Source of the DNA: Brevundimonas lenta
GTDB lineage: Bacteria; Pseudomonadota; Alphaproteobacteria; Caulobacterales; Caulobacteraceae
Assembly (NCBI RefSeq): GCF_014196335.1
Contig: NZ_JACIDM010000003.1
Coordinates: 248,001 to 312,000, forward strand
Direction: 5' to 3'
Length of the DNA: 64,000 bases
Shown: one piece after another, positions 42,763 to 51,232 of the stretch
How positions within the stretch are numbered: position 1 is the stretch's first letter
Layout: every line of letters begins with the position of its first letter
Notes under the pieces: generated by a model
Seen by the model: only the letters and a program-made list of their open reading frames with translations
The model's database searches: none
What the model was told of the DNA's origin: nothing
Translations under genes and position numbers: made by a program

Positions 42763-44601
42763 TCAGGCCTGTTTGAGGCCCGCGGCCCAGTCGTCGACCA
42801 GCTTCTCCAGCACCGCCAGCGGGATGGCGCCCGCCTCCAGAGCCGTGTCGTGGAAGCCGCGGATGTCGAAGCGGTCGCCGAGCGTGGCTTTCGCCTTCGT
42901 GCGGGTGCGGTCCCAGACGGTGTGGCCCAGCTTGTAGCTGCAGGCCTGGCCCGGCCAGACGCAGTAGCGCTCGACCTCGGTGGTCAAGGTCGACTCCGCG
43001 TCGCCGAGGGTGTCGACCATGTAGCGAACGGCCTGTTCGCGGGTCCAACGCTTGTGGTGCAGGCCGGAGTCGGCGACCAGGCGGGTGGCGCGGAACATGA
43101 AGGACTGCAGGTAGCCCAGCTGGCCCAGCGGATCGTCGGCGTAGACGTCCATCTCGTCGGCCAGCTGTTCGGCGTACAGCGCCCAGCCCTCGGTGTAGCC
43201 CGAGAACAGAGGCATCTTGCGCAGCAGGGGGATGCCTTCGGCCTCCAGCGCGCGGGCGATCTGGAAGTGATGGCCCGGGCTGGCCTCGTGATAGGTCAGG
43301 GTCGGCAGGGTGAAGCGCGGCGTCTCGGCCGTGTCGCGCAGGTTGATGTAGTAGGCGCCGGGGCGCGAGCCATCCAGCGAAGGCAGCTGGTAGCTGCCGC
43401 CCGGGGCGCCGGCCTCGATCTCGACCGGCACGCGGCGGATTTCGACGGTCGCGCGCGGCAGGGTGCCGAAGACCTCGGGCAGACGCTGCTGCATGCGGGC
43501 CATCTGGCCGTTGAGGTCGGCGATCAGCTGCGCCTTGCCCTCGTCGGTGTTGGGATAGATCTGATCGGGGCGGCGGGCGACGGCGGCGATGCGCTCGCCG
43601 ACCGTGCCCTGGGTCAGCCCCTGGGCCTTCAGGATGGCGTCGGCGCGGGCGCTGAGCTCGGCGACCTGGGCCAGGCCGACCTCGTGGATCTCGTCGCCGC
43701 TCATGTCGGTGGTCGTGTAGGTCAGCACGCCGTAGCGATAGTAGGCCTCGCCGTCCGGCAGGCGCCAGCAGCCGGCGTCCGAGGTCGCGCCCGGAAGCGC
43801 GCCGGCGATGACATCGGCCTGGCGCTGCATGGCCGGATAGACGGCATCGCGGACGATGGCCTCGGCGCGGGCGGCCCAGTCGCCGGGCAGGTTGGCTTCG
43901 GCGGCGCGGCGGGACAGCGACTGCGTCATGCCCGAGCGGGCCGGATCGACGCCCAGGGCGGCGGCGAACTGCTCGCCGGTGCGCTTGAGGATGAAGTCGG
44001 GCGGCGTGGCGCCGGCGGCGAAGTCGTGGCGGACGCGGTCGGTCTCGACGTCCAGCACCTCGGCGAAGGCCGTCAGGCGATCCAGATAGGTCTCCGCGTC
44101 ATCGGCCGAGCGGATCTGGTGTTGGGTGTCGAGGAACTGCGGGATGCCGCTGTAGCTGCCGTTCAGCTGGCTGACGACATAGGGATTGGCGCCGCCGACC
44201 GGGGCCTGAACGCCGTAGTCGAAGGTGTCGGCCAGGGCCGCCGCCTCGACGACGAAACGGGTGGTGTCGTAGTTGACCGCGTCCATGCCTGTCAGGGCGT
44301 TGCGGTCGATGGCGTCCAGTTCCTGTCCATAGCCGCGGAAGGCGGCGAAGGTGCGGTCCGTGAAGGCCTGGGAGCGGTCGTCCAGCTTCGAGCGGACTGC
44401 GGCGTTCGGGCCGGTGTCGAGGCCGAGCGTGGTCATGAACTCGGGCGACTGGGCCAGGAACTCCTGCATCATCTTGTCGAGCAGGGCGGTGACCTTCGCG
44501 CCGCCCTCGGACTGGACGGCGGCGCCGGCGAACGCCGGTGCTGCGACGGCGGCCCCTGCGGCGGCTGCGGTGGTCAGCAGGAAGCGGCGGCGATCGAGCA
44601 T
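42763..44601 (-). CDS. DUF885 family putative zinc metallopeptidase (copy 4)
   Basis: A 612-aa paralogue and the first gene of the three-copy run. The Tat-like signal MLDRRRFLLTTAAAAGAAVA is cleaved near AFA-G. Zinc site TYHEASPGHHFQIARALEAEG (first His at about residue 438), then GYTEGWALYAEQLADEMDVY. Also DGSRPGAYYINLRDTAETPRF and TREQAVRYMVDTLGDAESTLTTEVERYCVWPGQACSYKLGHTVW. I chose the ATG at 44599-44601; a frame extension to 44655 adds residues that would spoil the signal peptide. The cckA gene ends 66 bp upstream in the same direction, so the promoter of the array should lie in that gap. Confidence 0.83.
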   Translation of the reverse strand: MLDRRRFLLTTAAAAGAAVAAPAFAGAAVQSEGGAKVTALLDKMMQEFLAQSPEFMTTLGLDTGPNAAVRSKLDDRSQAFTDRTFAAFRGYGQELDAIDRNALTGMDAVNYDTTRFVVEAAALADTFDYGVQAPVGGANPYVVSQLNGSYSGIPQFLDTQHQIRSADDAETYLDRLTAFAEVLDVETDRVRHDFAAGATPPDFILKRTGEQFAAALGVDPARSGMTQSLSRRAAEANLPGDWAARAEAIVRDAVYPAMQRQADVIAGALPGATSDAGCWRLPDGEAYYRYGVLTYTTTDMSGDEIHEVGLAQVAELSARADAILKAQGLTQGTVGERIAAVARRPDQIYPNTDEGKAQLIADLNGQMARMQQRLPEVFGTLPRATVEIRRVPVEIEAGAPGGSYQLPSLDGSRPGAYYINLRDTAETPRFTLPTLTYHEASPGHHFQIARALEAEGIPLLRKMPLFSGYTEGWALYAEQLADEMDVYADDPLGQLGYLQSFMFRATRLVADSGLHHKRWTREQAVRYMVDTLGDAESTLTTEVERYCVWPGQACSYKLGHTVWDRTRTKAKATLGDRFDIRGFHDTALEAGAIPLAVLEKLVDDWAAGLKQA

Positions 44602-44667
44602 GGGAGTCTCCGGATAGGGAAGCGTCAGTGGAGCGCGCCGGACCCGGACTGACAAGTTACCGATGCG

Positions 44668-46719
44668 TCAGGCTGCGTGAAGCTCCTGCTTCACCCGTTC
44701 GGCGAGGGTCTTGATGTCCAGCGGCTTGGGCAGGAAGGAGACGCCGACCTCGTCCTGCAGCAGGTCGGAGAAGTCGCTCTCGGCATAGCCCGAGATGAAC
44801 ATCACCGGCGCGTCGCCGAGGAACGGACGGGCCTTCTTGAGCAGGGACGGGCCGTCGAGGCCCGGCATGATGACGTCGGAGATCATCATGTCGATGGTCC
44901 CGGCGTGCAGCTCGGCCAGCTCCAGCGCCTCCTCGCCGTCGGCGGCCTCGATCACTTCGTAGCCGCGCTGGCGCAGCAGGCGGGCGGCGATGCCGCGCAC
45001 GGCGGCCTCGTCCTCGACGAACAGGATACGGCCGGCGCCCGACAGGTCGCGCGGCGCCTTGACCACCTTCTCGATGACCGGGGTCTCGGCCAGGTCGGCC
45101 TCGGCGGCCTCGGGCAGGAAGATGCGGAAGGCGGCGCCGGCGCCGTCCAGGTTGGCGACGTTGATGTGGCCGCCGGCCTGTTCGACGATGCCGTAAACGG
45201 TGGCCAGGCCCATGCCCGTGCCCTCGTTGACCGCCTTGGTGGTGAAGAAGGGTTCAAAGATCTTGTCGAGGATTTCGGGCGGCACGCCGGGGCCGGTGTC
45301 CGAGACCTCGATCAGGGCGACGGCGTCGCTGGAGGGGGTGGTCCAGCCCATCTGGCGAGCCTGGTCGGCGGTCAGGCGGCGGGTCTTGATGGTGACCACG
45401 CCGGCGCCGGGCTCGACCACGCCGCGCATGGCGTCGCGGGCGTTGACGGCCAGGTTCATGACGGCGGTCTCGAGCTGGCTCTTGTCGGCCAGCACCACCG
45501 GCAGGTCCCGGCCGTAGTCGGTCTCCAGCCGGACGTCCTCGCGCAGCAGACGGCGCAGCAGGACGGCGAACTCGCCGACCAGTTCACCGAGGTCGAGGCG
45601 TTCGCGGCGGACCGTCGATTTGCGCGAGAAAGCCAGCAGCTTGCGCACCAGGTCGGCGGCGCGGATGGCGGTCTGGCGGATTTCGTTGAGGCCCTCATAG
45701 GAGGGATCGCCGACCGGGTGACGCTCCAGCAGGCCCGAGAGCTGCAGCTGGATGGCGGTCAGCAGGTTGTTGAAGTCGTGCGCCACGCCGCCGGCCAGCT
45801 GGCCCACGGCCTGCATCTTCTGGGCCTGCGAAAGCTGCAGCTCCATCGACTTCTGGGCCGAGACGTCGAACAGCCAGATGCGGCATTTGCCGGCTTCCGG
45901 GGCGACGTAGAGGTGCAGCATGCGGTCCGGGTAGGCGCGGGCGACCAGTTCGATCGGACCGGACGAACCGGCCATCAGTTTGGCGCGCGCTTCCTGCACG
46001 CCGCCGGGCTCGAACAGATGGCCGAAGGCGGCGTCGCGGGCGGCGGCGGGACCGGTCAGCAGGGCGAGGGCGGCGTTGGCCTCCTCGACCTTGCCGGCGA
46101 ACAGATCGTCGGCCTGCAGGACGGCTGAGCCGAACGGGGCGCCGGCGGCCATGGCCCGGCTTTCGGGGCCGTTGGACATGGCGGGCGGGCGGTCCGCGGC
46201 GGCGGCGGCGACCGGCAGGACAGCCTCGGGCGCGGCGCGGATGAGGAAACGTCCCTCCCCGGCCCGGCCGAGCAGGACTTCCAGCTCGCGGTCGCCGATC
46301 AGGACGATGGCGCGACCCTGCTCGCCGGCGCGGGCCTGGGCGAAGGCCATGTAGAGGGCCGAGCCGCTCTTGCCGCCGGAGCGGGCGGGCGGAAGGGCGG
46401 TGGTGGCGCCGCCGGCCTCGGTCCAGGCGGCGTTGAAGGCCAGCACCTGGCCCGTGGCCCAGACCAGGGCCGCGGGCTCGGACATGGCGTCCAGCAGGTC
46501 GATGGCGTCGTCGGCCGCCGGCTTGCGGCTTTCGCCGCGGGCGAAGGCGAACAGGCCGATCAGGGCCACGGCGCCGACGGTGAAGATCAGGATCAGGCCG
46601 GGCGCGCTCATGGGATCGGCGCGGAAGGCCGGATAGGCCAGCGCCCCCACCGCCACGACGAAGCCCACCGCCATCACGAGCAGCAGCGGATCGAAGGTGC
46701 GGCGTTTGGGTGCGGTCAT
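44668..46719 (-). CDS. cckA: CckA hybrid histidine kinase/phosphatase
   Basis: A 683-aa protein. Two membrane helices at about 13-30 and 39-60 ([18 protein letters not shown] and [21 protein letters not shown]), then two PAS-like segments (about 75-300), HisKA with phospho-acceptor His314 in [20 protein letters not shown], HATPase_c ([35 protein letters not shown]) and a C-terminal receiver with Asp615 in [15 protein letters not shown]. The strings [17 protein letters not shown] and [13 protein letters not shown] are diagnostic of CckA. It phosphorylates or dephosphorylates CtrA and CpdR through ChpT. Start ATG at 46717-46719; the frame to 46812 has no support. Confidence 0.94.
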   Translation of the reverse strand: MTAPKRRTFDPLLLVMAVGFVVAVGALAYPAFRADPMSAPGLILIFTVGAVALIGLFAFARGESRKPAADDAIDLLDAMSEPAALVWATGQVLAFNAAWTEAGGATTALPPARSGGKSGSALYMAFAQARAGEQGRAIVLIGDRELEVLLGRAGEGRFLIRAAPEAVLPVAAAAADRPPAMSNGPESRAMAAGAPFGSAVLQADDLFAGKVEEANAALALLTGPAAARDAAFGHLFEPGGVQEARAKLMAGSSGPIELVARAYPDRMLHLYVAPEAGKCRIWLFDVSAQKSMELQLSQAQKMQAVGQLAGGVAHDFNNLLTAIQLQLSGLLERHPVGDPSYEGLNEIRQTAIRAADLVRKLLAFSRKSTVRRERLDLGELVGEFAVLLRRLLREDVRLETDYGRDLPVVLADKSQLETAVMNLAVNARDAMRGVVEPGAGVVTIKTRRLTADQARQMGWTTPSSDAVALIEVSDTGPGVPPEILDKIFEPFFTTKAVNEGTGMGLATVYGIVEQAGGHINVANLDGAGAAFRIFLPEAAEADLAETPVIEKVVKAPRDLSGAGRILFVEDEAAVRGIAARLLRQRGYEVIEAADGEEALELAELHAGTIDMMISDVIMPGLDGPSLLKKARPFLGDAPVMFISGYAESDFSDLLQDEVGVSFLPKPLDIKTLAERVKQELHAA

Positions 46720-46802
46720 GGCGCCTCGGCCCGAATCAAACAGGGCAGCGGTGATGATGGTCCGGAAGCGGCCCGGGGGCGAATCCGGCGCCGGACAGGA
46801 CA

Positions 46803-46831
46803 AGGGGCGCACCGGAAACCGGCGCGCCCCT
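46803..46831 (-). terminator. Stem-loop between leucine-type dehydrogenase gene and cckA
   Basis: A 13-bp stem (AGGGGCGCACCGG with CCGGCGCGCCCCT, one mismatch) around an AAA loop, 43 bp beyond the dehydrogenase stop. No U-tract follows on the minus strand (TGTCCTG), so it may depend on Rho or act as an mRNA-stabilising end. Confidence 0.5.
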
Positions 46832-46873
46832 CATTCGTACGGAGCCTCGCCCGCCGGAAGCGGGCGCGGGCGA

Positions 46874-47971
46874 TCAGGCCGCCTTGCGGTGATCCGGCTT
46901 GTGGCCGCGGGCCGCGTTGATGCGGGCCTCGGCGATGGCGTCGGCGATCTCGTGGGTCGGGCGCTTTTCGGCGGCCGAGCGGTCGAGGACCTCTTCCAGG
47001 GTTTCCATCAGGCGCGACAGCTTGCCTTCGACCCACTGCGGATCGTAGGCGCCGCCGGTCTGACGGGCCTTCATTTCCGAGGCGACGTTGATGATGCCGC
47101 CGCCGTTGACGACGTAGTCGGGGGCGTACAGCACGCCGCGCTCGAACAGCTTGTGGCCGATGTCCGGGGTGGCCAGCTGGTTGTTGGCGGCGCCGACCAC
47201 GGCCTTGACCGTCAGGCGGTCCAGCGTCTGCGGGTTCAGCGTCGCGCCGAGGGCGCACGGGGCGTAGATGTCGGCCTTGACGTCATAGATGGCGTCCGGG
47301 GCGACGATCTCGGCGCCGGTGCGGGCGGCGACTTCCGACAGCAGGGCGGTGTTGACGTCGGTCATGACCAGCTTGGCGCCGGCGGCGTGCAGCTTGTCGG
47401 CGAGGTAGCCGCCGACGTGGCCGATGCCCTGAAGCGCGATGGTCAGGCCGGTCAGGTCGTCCTGCTTCCACAGGCGGCGGGCGACGGTCAGGGTCGAGCG
47501 GAAGACGCCCTCGGCGGTGACCGGCGACGGATCGCCCGAGGCTTCCGGACCGTCCGACAGGCCCAGCACGTACGGGGTGACTTTGCGGGCTTCAGCGATG
47601 TCGGCGACCGACACGCCGACGTCTTCGGCCGCGTAATAGATGCCGCCCAGGGTGTCGACGGCCTTGCCGAAGGCGTGGAACAGCTCAGGGGTCTTCTGGG
47701 TGCGGCTGTCGCCGATGATGACCGACTTGCCGCCGCCCATTTCGAGGTCGGCGACCGCATTCTTGTAGCTCATGCCCTTCGACAGACGCAGGACATCTTC
47801 CAGCGCCTCGGCCGACGAGCCGTAGTTCCACATCCGCGTTCCACCCACCGCCGGACCGCGGGCGGTCGAGTGAACAGCGATAATCGCACGCAGACCGGTC
47901 TTTTCATCAAAGACCGCGTGGACGCCTTCGTGGTTCGCGAAGGACGGGGAATCAAACAGCGTCATGCCCAT
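46874..47971 (-). CDS. Leu/Phe/Val/Glu-type amino acid dehydrogenase
   Basis: A 365-aa protein of the leucine/phenylalanine/valine dehydrogenase family. Substrate domain: GPAVGGTRMWNYGSSAEALEDVLRLSKGMSYKNAVADLEMGGGKSVIIGD, with catalytic Lys in KGMSYKNAVA and MGGGKS. The NAD domain has LTIALQGIGHVGGYLADKLHAAGAKLVMTDV, then YAPCALGATLN, and the closing AANNQLATPDIGHKLFERGVLYAPDYVVNGGGIINV. It reversibly deaminates branched-chain or aromatic amino acids; the exact substrate is not visible. Start ATG at 47969-47971 with GGGAGG upstream (a second Met lies two codons on). Single-gene unit upstream of cckA. Confidence 0.9.
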   Translation of the reverse strand: MGMTLFDSPSFANHEGVHAVFDEKTGLRAIIAVHSTARGPAVGGTRMWNYGSSAEALEDVLRLSKGMSYKNAVADLEMGGGKSVIIGDSRTQKTPELFHAFGKAVDTLGGIYYAAEDVGVSVADIAEARKVTPYVLGLSDGPEASGDPSPVTAEGVFRSTLTVARRLWKQDDLTGLTIALQGIGHVGGYLADKLHAAGAKLVMTDVNTALLSEVAARTGAEIVAPDAIYDVKADIYAPCALGATLNPQTLDRLTVKAVVGAANNQLATPDIGHKLFERGVLYAPDYVVNGGGIINVASEMKARQTGGAYDPQWVEGKLSRLMETLEEVLDRSAAEKRPTHEIADAIAEARINAARGHKPDHRKAA

Positions 47972-48058
47972 AGTTCGGGCCTCCCGGGGAAATTTTTTGT
48001 TGGCGGGCTACTACGCTCCGACGTCTAACACCGCAAGCATGGCGGTTTCACGTCAGCG

Positions 48059-49066
48059 TCAGCGTGCGCCAGCCTTCAGGGCCGGGAGAACCGGTCCCGC
48101 CCCGGACGGCAGAGGCGCGTCGGCATTGCGCAGCCAGGCCTCGACGTCGCGGTAGACGACCTCGGCCTGCAGGTCGCGATTGAGGATGTGCCAGCCGTCC
48201 GGATACCAGGCCGTGCGGAAGCCGGGACGGTCGCCCGCCCGTTCCAGCGCCAGCCGCATCGGCCCCTTCTGGATGACATTGTCGTTGGCCCCGTAGAGCA
48301 GCAGGGTCGGCGCGCGCATGTCGCCCAGATGCAGGGACGCGCTCTCCATCAGATCGACCAGGCCGTAGAGGGCGTCGAAGCGGGTGGTGATCAGGCTGTT
48401 GGGGTCGCGGCCATTGCGGAACAGCTCCAGCCGGTTGCTCGAGGCCGGGTGGGCGCGGATGGCCCATTCGGGCGTATCGACCGCCCGCGCGCCCATCGTC
48501 CGCGCCGTCAGCCACAGGCCGGCGCTGTTCACCGGCCCCTGCGCGGTCCAGCCCCAGACCGCGGGCGCCAGCAGGATGACGCGGTCGGCGTCGGGCGGCC
48601 GGTCAGAGCCGAAGGCGGCGACGGTCACAGCCCCGCCCATGCTCTCGCCCGCGACGGCGATAAGAGCGCGCGGATAGCGGGCGCGGGCCAGGGCGACGGC
48701 GGTGCGCAGGTCGTCGGTCATGCGCGCCTCGCCGGCCCAGACGCCGCGGCCGGGCGCCGCGCCGAAGCCGCGCTGGTCGATCGCCCAGGTCTCGATGCCG
48801 TGCTCGGCCCACCAGGGACCGGCGAGGCGGAAGGAGGCGCGGCTGTCGTTCATGCCGTGCAGGGCGACGATGACGGCCCATGGCTCGCCGCTGTCCGGGC
48901 CCCAGCGGGCCAGCGGCAGGCGGGCGCCGTCGTCCATCAGGAGAGTCGCCGTCTCCAGCGCGGGGCCGGGGAACCCGGACGGGGGATGCATCGGCGGCTG
49001 AACCGCAGGCGTGGCGCAGGCGGCGAGCGCCAGAGTCAGGGCAAGAGCGGCGAGCGCGCGGATCAT
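48059..49066 (-). CDS. Alpha/beta-hydrolase lipoprotein (lysophospholipase-like)
   Basis: A 335-aa protein with a lipoprotein signal MIRALAALALTLALAAC (lipobox LALAAC, Cys17). The hydrolase core follows: AVIVALHGMNDSRASFRLAG (oxyanion-hole HG), WAIDQRGFGAAPGRGVW, nucleophile elbow AVAGESMGGAVTV (GESMG), acid region APTLLLYGANDNVIQKG, and catalytic His in YPDGWHILNRDLQAEVVYRDVEAWL. This layout resembles PldB/monoacylglycerol lipase-type enzymes. The likely substrate is a lipid ester in the envelope. Start ATG at 49064-49066, overlapping the UDG-family stop by 4 bp; the frame extending to 49327 is discarded. Confidence 0.83.
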   Translation of the reverse strand: MIRALAALALTLALAACATPAVQPPMHPPSGFPGPALETATLLMDDGARLPLARWGPDSGEPWAVIVALHGMNDSRASFRLAGPWWAEHGIETWAIDQRGFGAAPGRGVWAGEARMTDDLRTAVALARARYPRALIAVAGESMGGAVTVAAFGSDRPPDADRVILLAPAVWGWTAQGPVNSAGLWLTARTMGARAVDTPEWAIRAHPASSNRLELFRNGRDPNSLITTRFDALYGLVDLMESASLHLGDMRAPTLLLYGANDNVIQKGPMRLALERAGDRPGFRTAWYPDGWHILNRDLQAEVVYRDVEAWLRNADAPLPSGAGPVLPALKAGAR

Positions 49067-49668
49067 GTGGAAAGGATGCCACGCACCCTTTGGCGAAGCG
49101 AGGGCAGCACCTCCGCTTCGAACCAGGGGTTCCTTCGCAGCCAGGCGGTGTTGCGCCAGGAGGGGTGCGGCAGCGGCAGGATCGACGGGCCGTACTCGCG
49201 CCAGGCCCGGACGGTCTCGGTCATATTGGCCTTCGCGCGGTCGCCCAGCGCCCAGGTCTGGGCGTAGCCGCCGACCAGCAGGGTCAGTTCGACGTCGGGC
49301 AGCTCGGCCAGCAGTTGCGGGCGCCACAGCTCGGCGCAGCGTTTCGGCGGCGGATAGTCGCCGCCCTTGGGCGCGGTGCCCGGATAGCAGAAGGCCTGGG
49401 CGGCCACGCCGATGCGGCGGTCGGCGTAGAAGGTCTCGTAGTCGACGCCCAGCCAGTCGCGCAGGCGGTCGCCGGACGGATCGGTGAACGGCAGGCCGCT
49501 CTCGTGCACGCGGCGGCCCGGCGCCTGGCCGCAGATCAGCAGTCGGGTCTCGGGGAAGACCCGGACCACCGGACGCGGCGTATGCGGCAGCTGTCCGAGG
49601 CAGACCCGACAGGCGCGGATGTCGGCGAGGACCTCGTCGAGGCCCGAGGCGTCAGGCGAAGTCGTCAT
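49063..49668 (-). CDS. Uracil-DNA glycosylase family protein (putative Fe-S type)
   Basis: A 201-aa protein with UDG-superfamily motifs: LLICGQAPGRRVHESGLPFTDPSGDRLRDWLG (motif A, GQAPG in place of GEAPG) and ILPLPHPSWRN (motif B, HPS). Cys20 and Cys23 (ACRVC) and a later pair (AFCYPG and KRCAEL, 16 residues apart) match the spacing of the 4Fe-4S cluster in family-4/5 UDGs. It may excise uracil from DNA, but the altered motif A leaves activity uncertain. It is the middle gene of a tight set: the DUF3253 gene overlaps it by 17 bp and the hydrolase by 4 bp. Confidence 0.78.
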   Translation of the reverse strand: MTTSPDASGLDEVLADIRACRVCLGQLPHTPRPVVRVFPETRLLICGQAPGRRVHESGLPFTDPSGDRLRDWLGVDYETFYADRRIGVAAQAFCYPGTAPKGGDYPPPKRCAELWRPQLLAELPDVELTLLVGGYAQTWALGDRAKANMTETVRAWREYGPSILPLPHPSWRNTAWLRRNPWFEAEVLPSLRQRVRGILST

Positions 49669-49972
49669 CGTCCTCGACGACGGGCGGCAGGGCCGCCAGC
49701 GCCGCGGCGGTCTCGGCCTCGGTCGGCAGCCGCAGGCGGATGACGCCCTTGAAGCTGTTCGGATCGACCGCCTTGCCCTTCTTGGTGATGGTCAGCTTGC
49801 CCTGGCGCATCAGGCCGAGGGCGACCGCCTTCACCTTGGGCAGCATGCGCTGCCACTGCTCGGGCTGCAGCTCCTTGGCCACGTCGGAGGGTTCGATGCT
49901 CTTGCCGCCGACACTCTTTGGGTCGGCCTTGGCCAGTTTTTCGAAGATGGCTGTTTCGATGGGGTCGCTCAT
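49652..49972 (-). CDS. DUF3253 domain-containing protein
   Basis: A 106-aa protein with a winged-helix-like DUF3253 pattern: MSDPIETAIFEKLAKADPKSV, then IEPSDVAKELQPEQWQRMLPKVKAVALGLMRQGKLTITKKGKAVDPNSFKGVIRLRL. The acidic C-terminus is PPVVEDDDDFA. A small DNA-binding or adaptor role is plausible from the wing (KLTITKKGKAVDP), not demonstrated. The start ATG at 49970-49972 is preferred; the frame to 49990 adds six residues. Its promoter region is now interrupted by the IS element inserted 37 bp upstream. Confidence 0.75.
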   Translation of the reverse strand: MSDPIETAIFEKLAKADPKSVGGKSIEPSDVAKELQPEQWQRMLPKVKAVALGLMRQGKLTITKKGKAVDPNSFKGVIRLRLPTEAETAAALAALPPVVEDDDDFA

Positions 49973-50001
49973 CGCGCCTATATGCTGCATTGCGGGAGCA
50001 A

Positions 50002-50009
50002 GAAGAAGG
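50002..50009. repeat. Target site duplication, left copy
   Basis: GAAGAAGG directly precedes the left terminal repeat and is repeated at 52222-52229. An 8-bp duplication is the size reported for IS1595-family insertions. Confidence 0.88.
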
Positions 50010-50035
50010 GGGACCTATATACAAGGTTGACCCAA
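50010..50035 (+). repeat. Left terminal inverted repeat of the IS1595-family element
   Basis: GGGACCTATATAC at the tip, then AAGG, then TTGACCCAA. Pairs with 52196-52221 on the opposite strand (23 of 26 positions). Confidence 0.85.
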
Positions 50036-50139
50036 ATGTTCTTCGCAAGCGCACAATTGCGCGACCTCGCCGGGGCTAGCGGCAGATGCTAACCCTCGGT
50101 CGGCGCAACCGCCCAAGCTTCGCTTTCGAGCCACCGATT

Positions 50140-51072
50140 ATGCGACTTACCGAGGATGCCCGCCGCAGCGTCGTGTTTCTGGGCCACCTCGCCGACCCGA
50201 CCGACAGCGCAAGCTTTAGAGCTGAGGCGACCGGCTTCTTCGTTCGTTATGGGGTCCTGACTTATCTGGTCACGGCGGCGCACGTCGCGGTCGGCTTTGC
50301 GGACGACCCATTCCAAATGAGGCTGAACAAGCTGGATGGCGGGGCTGGGATAATCCACTTCGACCCCACCGTGGACGGAATGGACAAATGGTTCCTGCAC
50401 CCGGACCCCAGCGTTGATGTTGCCGTTCTCTGCTTCCCCTACCGCTTTCGCGAAGGTGGGTGGGATCACCTGAGCGTCGCGGAGTCGCTGCTGCTCTCTG
50501 ATGCCGACCTTGCGCGGCACGACGTTGGCCCCGGCGATACCTGCTACGCCGTAGGGCTATTCCGGCTGCTCCAGGGTCAGCAACGGAGCCTCCCCATTGT
50601 TCATCGGGGTTCAATCGCAGCGATGCCGAGCGATGAGCTGATCCCACTGAGAAACTGGCGCGGTGCAGGTAATGCCCAGACTCGCGCATACTTGGTCGAG
50701 GCGACCAACCTCAGGGGGCTCAGCGGTTCGCCGGTGCTAATCAGGCCCACCATAAACATCATCGCCGACAGGCTTGTGGTCGAGGGCAAGGGACCGGAAG
50801 CGGGGTTCTCTCGGGGCAACGTGGCGGGGCTAAGCGCGCCAAGTTGCGACGTGTCACTGCTGGGCATCTGGAGCGGATCGTGGGACGCCCAAACGGATGA
50901 GGTGCTGTCCGTAGATCAAGGCCGGGAGGTCCGCGTTCCGCTTGGATTAGGCGTGGTCGTGCCGACCTCCCGCCTGCTCGAATTGCTCGAAACAGAGCCC
51001 GTCAAGGCGCAGCGCCAAATGCTCCTCGACGCTATCCAGAAGGCCGCCGTGCCGGACGCTACGCCCGAGTAG
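50140..51072 (+). CDS. Trypsin-like serine protease carried as IS passenger
   Basis: A 310-aa protein with a chymotrypsin-fold catalytic triad: His48 in VTAAHVAVG, Asp93 in PSVDVAVLCF and Ser195 in RGLSGSPVLI. The order and spacing His-Asp-Ser fit trypsin-like peptidases, and the FFVRYGVLTYLVTAAHV start is typical. There is no signal peptide, so it is probably cytoplasmic. I chose ATG 50140 (MRLTEDARRSVVFLGH); a frame start at 50086 is possible. The gene is inside the IS1595-family element, opposite to the transposase, and uses more A/T-ending codons than its chromosomal neighbours. Its role is unknown; a host-interaction or defence-like role is speculation. Confidence 0.75.
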   Translation: MRLTEDARRSVVFLGHLADPTDSASFRAEATGFFVRYGVLTYLVTAAHVAVGFADDPFQMRLNKLDGGAGIIHFDPTVDGMDKWFLHPDPSVDVAVLCFPYRFREGGWDHLSVAESLLLSDADLARHDVGPGDTCYAVGLFRLLQGQQRSLPIVHRGSIAAMPSDELIPLRNWRGAGNAQTRAYLVEATNLRGLSGSPVLIRPTINIIADRLVVEGKGPEAGFSRGNVAGLSAPSCDVSLLGIWSGSWDAQTDEVLSVDQGREVRVPLGLGVVVPTSRLLELLETEPVKAQRQMLLDAIQKAAVPDATPE

Positions 51073-51232
51073 CTCCGTCTTCCGTTCGAGCAGGCGTTGG
51101 ACGGGCGCGCTTCTTTGTCTGTCCGGGGGCCGGCTCTACTTCTTCAGGCTTCGTTTGGGCAAAGCGGGCCAACGCCTCTCCGAAATCAATGTCCAGCGCG
51201 AGGGGGGCTTCAGGTTTCGGATTGTCGTTCAT
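51059..51232 (-). CDS. Small acidic/basic protein coupled to the IS transposase (57 aa)
   Basis: A 57-residue minus-strand gene, MNDNPKPEAPLALDIDFGEA at the start, then LARFAQTKPEEVEPAPGQTKKRARP. Its ATG (51230-51232) overlaps the transposase stop (ATGA), so translation is coupled. Its end overlaps the convergent protease gene by 14 bp. Small genes of this kind follow the transposase in several IS1595-family elements of alphaproteobacteria (recalled, not searched). Function unknown, perhaps in regulating transposition. Confidence 0.6.
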   Translation of the reverse strand: MNDNPKPEAPLALDIDFGEALARFAQTKPEEVEPAPGQTKKRARPTPARTEDGATRA

